A DNA stretch of 6,711 bases from an uncultured Francisella sp. (GTDB taxonomy: Bacteria > Pseudomonadota > Gammaproteobacteria > Burkholderiales > Neisseriaceae): contig CAJPTP010000058.1 of NCBI GenBank assembly GCA_905373555.1, forward strand, positions 1 to 6,711. Reading direction: 5' to 3'. Below the pieces are notes generated by a model, which saw only the letters and a program-made list of their open reading frames with translations, searched no databases and had not been told where the DNA came from. The translations under genes and the position numbers were made by a program. Each line of letters opens with the position of its first letter. Position 1 is the stretch's first letter. Of the stretch, positions 1 through 5,762 are shown in pieces.

Positions 1-47
1 CCGCCCCGACCGCGCCGGCCTGTTTTCCTTTCCGCGCGCCGCGCGAC

Positions 48-95
48 AAAAAAGCCGCCGCGCCGCTTCAATCATAAAAAAGCGGGCGGCGGCTT
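48..95 (-). terminator. Intrinsic terminator of dnaE
   Basis: On the minus strand a GC-rich hairpin is followed by a run of six T residues (plus-strand A48-A53). The arms are 52-68 and 80-95. They pair over about 16 bp with one bulged base at 62, leaving a loop of about 11 nt. The hairpin begins about 100 nt past the dnaE stop codon, which fits a Rho-independent terminator for that transcript. Two of the A/T bases also take part in the stem. The rest of positions 1-193 shows no gene that I can support. Confidence 0.75.
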
Positions 96-193
96 GTCTC
101 CCATCCCTGTCGTTTCGCGCTCTCGTTTCTTTTCGGCCGCTCCGGGACGCGCCCGGCCGCGCCGCGCGCGCCCCCTCCGCCACTCCGAGCCTT

Positions 194-3100
194 CTAATAC
201 GGCAAAAACTCGTACGACTCCACCTCGTCGCGCCCCGCCAAGCCGTCTATGAAATCGTCGGTCAGCAGCGCGGGCGCGACCACCAAGTCGCCGTCGGCCT
301 CCCCCGCTTTGTAGGAAACGATCAGGCTCGATTTGACGTCGGAGTCGGCGCCCTCGCCCGCCCCGGATTCGCCCGCGGCGCCTTGGGCGGCCGCGAAGCC
401 TTTGCTTTGCGCATAGCGCGCGAATCGGGCGGCCGAATCCGCTCCGGGCTTCAGCCGAATCTTCAGCTCCAGCCCGATGTCGGAGCGGGCGTCTTGCAGG
501 CTCATGAGCTTGAAGGCGCGGCAGCGCAGCTGCACGACGTTGCTTTCCCACTTCGCGTCATCCTCAGACCGATTCTCGTCGTCGTCGGACTTGAACGCGT
601 TGGCGTCGGTCAGATCCAGCAAAAACACGGCGCACGAGCCCACTGGCAGCTGCGTCTCGGGATCGGGCGCGACCCGTTCGGGCAAGCTCACCATGATCTC
701 GCCCGTTTCGTCCTCCAGCCTGCAGTAATAGCGCTTGACCAAACCGGATTGGGCGTTCGCGGCGGGCTTCGCGCCGCCTTGGGCGGAGGCGTTCGACCCG
801 GCTTTGTCTTTGCCCTTGTCTTTGTCCTTGTCCTTGTCCTTTTTGGCCGAGAACTTGGAAAACACGTCGGTCACAATGCCCGCGACCAGCGCTTTGTCGG
901 GCGACAGCTCGAGCGACGCCAGCTTTTCGCAGCGCAGGCTCTCGATTTGCCCGGCATACTCGCGCACGGGATGGTCGGTGAGATAAAAGCCCAGCGCCGA
1001 GCGCTCGGCGTCCATCCTTTCGGCCAACGTCCAAGGCCGCGCCTTGGCCATGGGCATGACCGACGCGGAGTCGTCCTCGTCGAACAAGGACGACTGCCCT
1101 GCGTTGCCCAGCACCTGGGCGCCGTAGCGCACGGCGACGTCGATGGTGGCGAACAGCTTCGCCCGGTCCTTGTCAAGCCGATCGAAGGCGCCGCATTTGA
1201 CCAGCGACTCGAGCGCGTTCTTGCGCAAACCCCGATCGGCCATGCGCTTGGAGAAATCCGCCAAATCCAAGAACGGCCCGCGCGCCTTGCGTTCCTCCTC
1301 CATGCCGTCGGCGAACGCCTCGCCCACGCCCTTGACCCCGGAAAAGCCGAAACGCACCGACCTTTCGCCCTCGGGCCGGAAGGCGAAGCCCGAGGCGTTG
1401 ACGTCGGGCGGCAGAATCGGCATGCCGATGCGCCGCGCGTCCATGACCAGATCCTTGATCAGCGCGCTGTTGCCGTCGGTCGCGGACATCGCGGAGGAAA
1501 AGTACTCGGCGGGGTAATACAGCTTGAGGTAGGCCGTTTGGTAGGCCACCATCGCGTAGCAGGCGGCGTGGGATTTGTTGAAGCCGTAGGCCGCGAACGC
1601 CTCCATGTTGTCGAACACCGCCGTCGCCACGTCTTCGCTCACGCCGTTTTTCAGGGCGCCGTCGATGAAAATCTTGCGGTGGCGCTTCATCTCCTTTTGC
1701 TTTTTCTTGCCCATGGCGCGGCGCAGCTCGTCGGCGGCGCCCAAGGTGTAGTTGGCCATGGTCCGCGCCACTTCCATCACCTGCTCTTGGTAGACGAAAA
1801 TCCCGTAGGTTTCCTCCAAGTGGCGCTTGAGCATCGGGTGAAGATACTCGATGGGCTTGCCGCGCATGCGGCGGATGAACTCGGGGATGTTCTTCATCGG
1901 CCCCGGGCGGTAGAGCGAAATGAAGCCGATCAGATCCTCGAACTTTTTCGGCCGCGCCTTTTTGAGCATGTCCACCATGCCCTCGGATTCGAACTGGAAC
2001 ACGCCGATCGTGTCGCCGTTGCCCAAAAGCTCATACACCTTGGGGTCGTCGAAGGGCATGTTGTCGAAATCGATCTCGCGGCCCGTGCGCTCGCGCACGA
2101 AGTCCAAGCATTCTTTGATGGTGGTGAGGTTGCGCAGGCCCAGAAAGTCGAATTTGACCAAGCCCGCCTGCTCGACGTCGTTTTTGTCGAACATCGACAC
2201 GGACGACGCCTCGGAGTCGACCGAGACGTAAACGGGGCAAAAATCGGTCAGCACGCCCGGGGAGATCACCACGCCCGCTGCGTGCACGCCGACGCCGCGC
2301 GTGATGTCCTCGATCTTGAGCGACAAATCGATCAGGATCTCGGCGCGCTCCTCCTTGGCCCGGCGCATGATCTCGGGCTCGGCGACCAAGGCGTCTTTCA
2401 AGGGCACGTTCTTTTGGCCGTCGCGCGGCACCAGTTTCGAGATGCGGTCGCAAAAGCCGTAAGGCAGGCCCAGCACGCGGCCCACGTCGCGCACCACGGC
2501 CTTGCTCGACATTTTGCCGAACGTCAAGATTTGGCCGACCGCCTTCTCGCCGTACTTCGAGCGCACGTAGTCGATCACCCGGTAGCGGTTTTTGGGGCAA
2601 AAGTCGACGTCGAAGTCGGGCATGCTCACCCGCTCCGGGTTCAAGAACCGCTCGAACAGCAGGTTGTAGGGCATGGGGTTGAGGTTGGTGATGCGCAGCG
2701 AATAGGCCACGAGCGAGCCCGCCCCGGAGCCGCGGCCCGGGCCCACGGGGCAGCCGTTGTTCTTGGCCCAGTTGATGAAGTCCGCGACGATCAGAAAGTA
2801 GCCCGGGAAATCCATCTTTTCGATGACGCCGAGCTCATAGGCCAGCCTTTCGTCGTAGATCTTGCGATGCTCGGCGCGATCCGCCTCGTCGGGGAAAATC
2901 GCCTTGAGCCTTTCCTCCAAGCCCTCGCGCGCGCGCCGGCGCAGCTGATTGACCAACCCCTCGTCGCCCGTGTCGAAAAACGGCAGATGGTTGACGCCGA
3001 GCTCAATCTCGACGTTGCAGCGCAAGCCGATCTGGCGCGCGTTTTCCAAGGCGTCGGGCAAATCGGCGAACAGCTCGGCCATCCCCGCCGCATCCACGAA

Positions 3101-3967
3101 ATATTGCCCCGGGTGGTACAGGCGCGCTCGGTTGCGGTCGCGCAGAATATCTTTGGACGCGATGCAGGCGCGCACCTCGTGCGCCACATAATCCAGCGGC
3201 TGCATGAACAGCGCGGGATGGGTCGCGGCCAAGGGCAGCGCCATCTCCGACGACAAACGCAAGGCATCGGCCTCGGACAGGCGAAACCGCCGCTCGATGC
3301 GCTCCACCCCGGGGTGCGACGCGAGCTCCAGGTAAAGCTCGGAAATGTTGCTTTGGGGCTGAGCGCGAACTTCCTCCAACAACCGCGCGGCCGGCTTCAG
3401 GCGCATGACCTCCAGATAAAAGCGGCCCGGAAACAGCTTGGACAGCAGCTCGGCATCCCTTTTGGCGCCGTCGCGGTCGCCTGCGGCCGCCGCGATCCCG
3501 ATCGGCCCGTAGGGGCCGCCCGAAAGGCAGATCACCCCCTCGGAGCCGTCGCGCTCGATCCACGCCGAATCGATCGCCACGTTGGCGTTCGCGTCGGTCA
3601 GGCGCTTTTCGTAGGCCTCCGTTTGCCAAACGGTGAGCTTGTGGTAGCCATCCAAGGTCGAGGCGATCAGCGCCACCCGCGGCGACGGGCCGCCGCCCTG
3701 CCCCCCGGGGCGGTCGGCGCCGATCGGGCCCGATTCGCCGCCGCGGCGCAAATCAATGTTCGCGTCGACCGCGATCAGCGGCTTGACCCCCTTGGCGCGA
3801 AAGGCGACGTAACAGCGGATCAGCCCGAACATGTTCATCAGATCCGTCACGGCGCAGGCCGCGACGTTGCGGTTCGCGCAGGCGTCGGCCAGCTCGCCGA
3901 CGCGAATGATGCTGTCTTGAACCGAATACTCCGTGTGCGCGCGCAAATGGGCGAAATCGTTGGGCAT
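194..3967 (-). CDS. dnaE: DNA polymerase III alpha subunit (replicative polymerase DnaE)
   Basis: This is the catalytic subunit of the replicative DNA polymerase, 1257 aa with a TAG stop. Order seen: PHP domain (about 1-270), palm/fingers/thumb (about 300-860), helix-hairpin-helix region (about 875-930), OB fold (about 1025-1160) and C-terminal tail. The motif PDFDVDF at 450-456 gives catalytic Asp453 and Asp455, and KFDFLG at 605-610 gives the third, Asp607. GPGRGSGAGS lies at 409-418. QSSLF at 958-962 matches the internal beta-clamp binding motif. The PHP start HLRAHTEYS has Arg where active PHP enzymes have the first His of HxH, as in E. coli, so proofreading probably needs a separate DnaQ (inferred). 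The protein is about 100 residues longer than E. coli DnaE because of low-complexity insertions near 74-97, 1042-1076, 1127-1140 and 1190-1210. The start at 3967 was chosen because family similarity begins there and GGAG lies 6 nt upstream. The open frame continues to 4093 but adds only 42 Arg/Gly/Pro-rich residues. Confidence 0.97.
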   Translation of the reverse strand: MPNDFAHLRAHTEYSVQDSIIRVGELADACANRNVAACAVTDLMNMFGLIRCYVAFRAKGVKPLIAVDANIDLRRGGESGPIGADRPGGQGGGPSPRVALIASTLDGYHKLTVWQTEAYEKRLTDANANVAIDSAWIERDGSEGVICLSGGPYGPIGIAAAAGDRDGAKRDAELLSKLFPGRFYLEVMRLKPAARLLEEVRAQPQSNISELYLELASHPGVERIERRFRLSEADALRLSSEMALPLAATHPALFMQPLDYVAHEVRACIASKDILRDRNRARLYHPGQYFVDAAGMAELFADLPDALENARQIGLRCNVEIELGVNHLPFFDTGDEGLVNQLRRRAREGLEERLKAIFPDEADRAEHRKIYDERLAYELGVIEKMDFPGYFLIVADFINWAKNNGCPVGPGRGSGAGSLVAYSLRITNLNPMPYNLLFERFLNPERVSMPDFDVDFCPKNRYRVIDYVRSKYGEKAVGQILTFGKMSSKAVVRDVGRVLGLPYGFCDRISKLVPRDGQKNVPLKDALVAEPEIMRRAKEERAEILIDLSLKIEDITRGVGVHAAGVVISPGVLTDFCPVYVSVDSEASSVSMFDKNDVEQAGLVKFDFLGLRNLTTIKECLDFVRERTGREIDFDNMPFDDPKVYELLGNGDTIGVFQFESEGMVDMLKKARPKKFEDLIGFISLYRPGPMKNIPEFIRRMRGKPIEYLHPMLKRHLEETYGIFVYQEQVMEVARTMANYTLGAADELRRAMGKKKQKEMKRHRKIFIDGALKNGVSEDVATAVFDNMEAFAAYGFNKSHAACYAMVAYQTAYLKLYYPAEYFSSAMSATDGNSALIKDLVMDARRIGMPILPPDVNASGFAFRPEGERSVRFGFSGVKGVGEAFADGMEEERKARGPFLDLADFSKRMADRGLRKNALESLVKCGAFDRLDKDRAKLFATIDVAVRYGAQVLGNAGQSSLFDEDDSASVMPMAKARPWTLAERMDAERSALGFYLTDHPVREYAGQIESLRCEKLASLELSPDKALVAGIVTDVFSKFSAKKDKDKDKDKGKDKAGSNASAQGGAKPAANAQSGLVKRYYCRLEDETGEIMVSLPERVAPDPETQLPVGSCAVFLLDLTDANAFKSDDDENRSEDDAKWESNVVQLRCRAFKLMSLQDARSDIGLELKIRLKPGADSAARFARYAQSKGFAAAQGAAGESGAGEGADSDVKSSLIVSYKAGEADGDLVVAPALLTDDFIDGLAGRDEVESYEFLPY
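803..844 (-). repeat. Hexanucleotide tandem repeat coding Lys-Asp dipeptides in dnaE
   Basis: Six consecutive 6-nt units of the form GTCYTT (plus strand, 806-841), one of them changed to GCCCTT, encode alternating Asp/Gly-Lys pairs at DnaE residues 1042-1055. The repeat sits in the OB-fold region, in a loop where E. coli DnaE has only a short turn. Copy-number change by slippage would stay in frame because each unit is two codons. Confidence 0.85.
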
Positions 3968-3973
3968 GTTGGG

Positions 3974-3977
3974 CTCC
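3974..3977 (-). promoter_or_regulatory. Ribosome binding site of dnaE
   Basis: GGAG on the minus strand lies 6 nt before the ATG at 3967. It supports this start over the in-frame ATG codons further upstream in the same open frame. Confidence 0.65.
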
Positions 3978-4151
3978 GACGGCCGCCTCTTCCCCCTTGG
4001 CCGCGCCCGCGACGGCTCGGCGCTTGACCTCGGCGGGCTCCGATCCCCTCCCCCCATCGATCCGCCGGCGGCCAAACGGCCCCGCCGGCCCAACCGGAAA
4101 GAGGCGAAAAGAAAGAGTCAAGAAGAAAGAGAGAAGAGAAAAGACAAAAGA

Positions 4152-4177
4152 GGAATAAAAAAAGGGAATAAAAAAAG
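4152..4177. repeat. Tandem 13-bp A-rich repeat in the dnaE leader
   Basis: Two exact back-to-back copies of GGAATAAAAAAAG lie at 4152-4164 and 4165-4177. They are the most A/T-rich bases in an otherwise GC-rich window and end the purine-rich tract. Seen directly; the function is unknown. They overlap the best candidate -10 element for dnaE. Confidence 0.9.
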
Positions 4178-4196
4178 CAATGAGCGCGGCAATCAA
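4168..4196 (-). promoter_or_regulatory. Candidate dnaE promoter (weak match)
   Basis: On the minus strand TTGATT (4191-4196) and TTTTAT (4168-4173) are separated by 17 nt. Each matches the sigma-70 consensus at four of six positions. Transcription would start near 4161, giving a leader of about 190 nt. The A/T-rich setting favours a promoter here, but TAAAAT on the minus strand at 4247-4252 is an alternative -10, and neither can be proved by reading. Confidence 0.3.
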
Positions 4197-4304
4197 AAGC
4201 GCTCAACAAACGGCCGGGCGGCCCGCCCCGCCGGCCCCGAGCGCGCATTTTAGCCGGCGGCGCGCGCGGCGGCGTCGCCGGGCTCGAATGCCTTCTGCGC
4301 GCTC

Positions 4305-4332
4305 AAAAAAAAACAACCGATCGAATCGGTTG
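4305..4332 (-). terminator. Intrinsic terminator of the phaM-like gene
   Basis: A perfect 8-bp inverted repeat, CAACCGAT / ATCGGTTG (4314-4321 and 4325-4332) with a 3-nt loop, is followed on the minus strand by nine T residues (plus-strand A4305-A4313). It lies about 170 nt past the stop of the minus-strand gene ending at 4501. It also separates that transcript from dnaE, so the two genes probably do not form one operon. Confidence 0.85.
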
Positions 4333-4500
4333 AAAGCAACGGCGATCCGTGCCCCCGCGGCGCAAGAGGAACGCAAAGGGCCTGGGCGGCAAGCGGCTCA
4401 TCGCGCCCAAGCGCGCCGCTCGGCGCGCTCAGGCGCCGGGCGGCTTGCCCCCGAATCGGGCGCGGCCGCGCGAGGCCGCCGCAAAAACGCCGGAAGCGCC

Positions 4501-4863
4501 TTAGGATTGACCCGCCTCTTTTTCGCCGCCGTCGTTCCGGGGCGGCTGTTGGGGCGAGGCGGGGAAGGCGGCGTTCGCGCCGCCGCTCGCCGCCTTCAGC
4601 ATCGTCTCGTACGAGCCCGACATCCGATTGCCCAGCTCCTCCATCGAATCGAGAAAGCTTTTTTGCTGCTCAAGCACGGCAATCTGCGAGCGCACGGCCT
4701 GCAAGTTAAAATTCAGCCACACCTCGATGTTTTGCAGCTCGGTGATCTTTTTGTCGATTTCCGCCGCTGTCATCGGCGGCATCACGGCTTTGACTTGGGG
4801 GCTCGCGTTTTCCCAAAATTTCTGCCAAAAAAGGAAAGGATTGATGGTTGGGATTTGGGACAT
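4501..4863 (-). CDS. phaM: PhaM-like polyhydroxyalkanoate granule-associated protein (short form)
   Basis: This 120-aa protein has an N-terminal segment rich in Phe, Trp and Pro (MSQIPTINPFLFWQKFW), then a conserved block at about 32-75 including EIDKKITELQNIEVWLNFNL, then a helical Gln/Leu-rich stretch that looks able to form a coiled coil, and a low-complexity Gly/Ala/Pro/Gln tail. The EIDKKI..L...E.WL..NL pattern is what I recall from the PhaM family, in which the Ralstonia eutropha protein binds PHB synthase and DNA and links granules to the nucleoid. That protein is much longer and ends in lysine/alanine-rich DNA-binding motifs, which are absent here: this one ends in EKEAGQS. DNA binding is therefore doubtful. 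A GGGGA sequence lies 7 nt before the ATG. The open frame extends far upstream only because stops are rare at this GC content. The family call is from memory and moderately sure; the exact role is inferred. Confidence 0.75.
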   Translation of the reverse strand: MSQIPTINPFLFWQKFWENASPQVKAVMPPMTAAEIDKKITELQNIEVWLNFNLQAVRSQIAVLEQQKSFLDSMEELGNRMSGSYETMLKAASGGANAAFPASPQQPPRNDGGEKEAGQS

Positions 4864-5002
4864 GGGTTTTTCCCCGGGCAATTCCCTCGATTTGACCGCG
4901 CGGCGCAAACGGCCGGGCCCGAAGCGGCTCTCGCCGCCCCGTGGGCGCATCGAAGGGGGGTTCTTGGCAAATTGGGCGGCCGACTCGATCGGCTTGCCTG
5001 AA

Positions 5003-5011
5003 ATTATACCA
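5003..5011 (-). promoter_or_regulatory. Extended -10 promoter of the phaM-like gene
   Basis: The minus strand reads TGGTATAAT, a perfect -10 hexamer (5003-5008) with the TGn extension. I see no good -35 at the expected distance, which extended -10 promoters can do without. Transcription would start near 4996, giving a leader of about 130 nt before the ATG at 4863. Confidence 0.6.
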
Positions 5012-5091
5012 AGCGGCGGCCCATCCTTTCCCCGCCCGGCAAAGCGGCCCGCAACGGCGAGCGCGCGAAGGGCATGCAGCGCGAAAAGCGC

Positions 5092-5097
5092 AAGGAG
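5092..5097 (+). promoter_or_regulatory. Strong ribosome binding site fixing the dtd TTG start
   Basis: AAGGAG lies 7 nt before TTG at 5105. This near-ideal site and spacing, with the conserved N-terminus MRAVIQRV that results, decides for TTG over the GTG at 5114. No clear promoter for dtd is visible between 5012 and 5091. Confidence 0.85.
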
Positions 5098-5104
5098 CGG
5101 CAAA

Positions 5105-5569
5105 TTGAGAGCGGTGATCCAACGCGTCGCGCGCGCCTCGATCAGCGACGCGGAAAACAATCCCCAAGAGCCATTCGCGTCCATCGGCAAGGGGGCGCTC
5201 GCCTTGATCGGCTGCGAGATCGGCGACGGGGAGGACGACGCCCTGTACATCGCGGGCAAAATCGCCCGGCTGCGCATCTTTGAGGACGACGACGGCAAGA
5301 TGAATCTCTCGGCCCAAGACGTCGGGGCCGAAATATTGGCGGCGTCCCAATTCACGCTCTTGGGCGACGCCCGCAAAGGCAGGCGGCCGTCTTTTTCCAA
5401 GTCCCAAGATCCCGACATGGCCCGGGGGCTGATCGATCGAACCGTCCGGGCCTTGCGGGAAGAGTGGGGGTTGGCCACGCAAACGGGGCGATTCGGAACC
5501 CGCATGCTCGTGAGCTTGGACAACGACGGCCCGGTCACGATCCTGCTGGATTCGCGCAAAACTTTCTGA
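5105..5569 (+). CDS. dtd: D-aminoacyl-tRNA deacylase
   Basis: This 154-aa cytoplasmic enzyme hydrolyses D-amino acids (for example D-Tyr) from mischarged tRNA and so keeps D-residues out of protein synthesis. The length fits the family, whose E. coli member has about 145 residues. The signature SQFTL stands at 81-85 and holds the active-site Thr84. The second signature, NDGPVT, stands at 140-145 and carries the Gly-Pro pair (142-143) that enforces chirality in the family. Also conserved are GDARKGRRPSF (87-97) and TQTGRFG (125-131). A few extra residues (about 14-23, DAENNPQEPF) lengthen the loop after the first strand. The start is TTG at 5105. The gene diverges from the phaM-like gene across 241 bp and converges on the lipoprotein gene, so it is probably transcribed alone and ends at the shared terminator at 5686-5731. 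Confidence 0.96.
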   Translation: MRAVIQRVARASISDAENNPQEPFASIGKGALALIGCEIGDGEDDALYIAGKIARLRIFEDDDGKMNLSAQDVGAEILAASQFTLLGDARKGRRPSFSKSQDPDMARGLIDRTVRALREEWGLATQTGRFGTRMLVSLDNDGPVTILLDSRKTF

Positions 5570-5685
5570 CCCCGGCCGCGGGCTTGCGGCCTCGCCATTG
5601 GGGCGGGCGCCCGTCCGGCCCGCTTTTCCCCGCCTCGCGCCCTTTCTCCTTTCTCTATCGCCGATCGGGCCCAAGATCGGGCGCG

Positions 5686-5731
5686 CCAAGCGCAAAAAAA
5701 AGACAGCTTAGGCTGTCTTTTTTGCGCTTGG
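5686..5731. terminator. Bidirectional intrinsic terminator between dtd and the lipoprotein gene
   Basis: A long inverted repeat has the inner stem GACAGC / GCTGTC (5702-5707, 5712-5717) and loop TTAG. It is flanked by eight A (5694-5701) and six T (5718-5723). An outer 8-bp stem, CCAAGCGC / GCGCTTGG (5686-5693, 5724-5731), extends it. Read on plus, the hairpin is followed by six T and can end dtd transcription. Read on minus, it is followed by eight T and lies about 30 nt past the stop at 5763. It thus serves both convergent genes. Confidence 0.9.
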
Positions 5732-5762
5732 GCGAGGCGCGCTCGCCGAGCCCCGGCGCAAT

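Larger units (their letters stand above)
3968..4500. other. Gene-free region: dnaE leader and phaM 3' region
   Basis: I see no credible gene in these 533 bases. The dnaE-proximal part (3968-4095) is GC-rich leader. Next comes an 82-nt tract (4096-4177) that is purine on the plus strand except for six positions, so the dnaE leader RNA would be U/C-rich there. GC-rich spacer follows, then the minus-strand terminator at 4305-4332. Last is a GC-rich stretch (4333-4500) with a perfect 9-bp hairpin at 4410-4429, which would lie in the 3' untranslated part of the phaM transcript. Open frames crossing the region have compositions dominated by Arg, Pro, Ala and Lys and look like by-products of base composition. 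Confidence 0.7.

Noticed and set aside
383..4027. A 1214-codon open frame on the plus strand opposite dnaE
   Set aside because: It is entirely antisense to a well-conserved dnaE. Its translation is rich in Arg, His, Ala, Gly and Val with no recognisable domain. Long antisense frames are expected from the codon bias of GC-rich genes.
3968..4093. N-terminal extension of DnaE by 42 residues from an ATG at 4093
   Set aside because: The extra residues are Arg/Gly/Pro/Ser-rich with no family similarity, whereas the ATG at 3967 has a ribosome site and starts exactly where DnaE homology begins.
4152..4177. Tandem A-rich 13-mers as a replication-origin unwinding element
   Set aside because: The 13-bp A-rich repeats resemble such elements superficially, but I found no cluster of DnaA boxes nearby and the genes around are not the usual origin neighbours (dnaA, dnaN, gidA).
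4180..5001. Plus-strand frame of 273 codons across the dnaE-phaM gap and opposite phaM
   Set aside because: Its first part is mostly Arg/Ala/Pro, it crosses a terminator hairpin, and the rest is antisense to the phaM-like gene. There is no ribosome site or recognisable domain.
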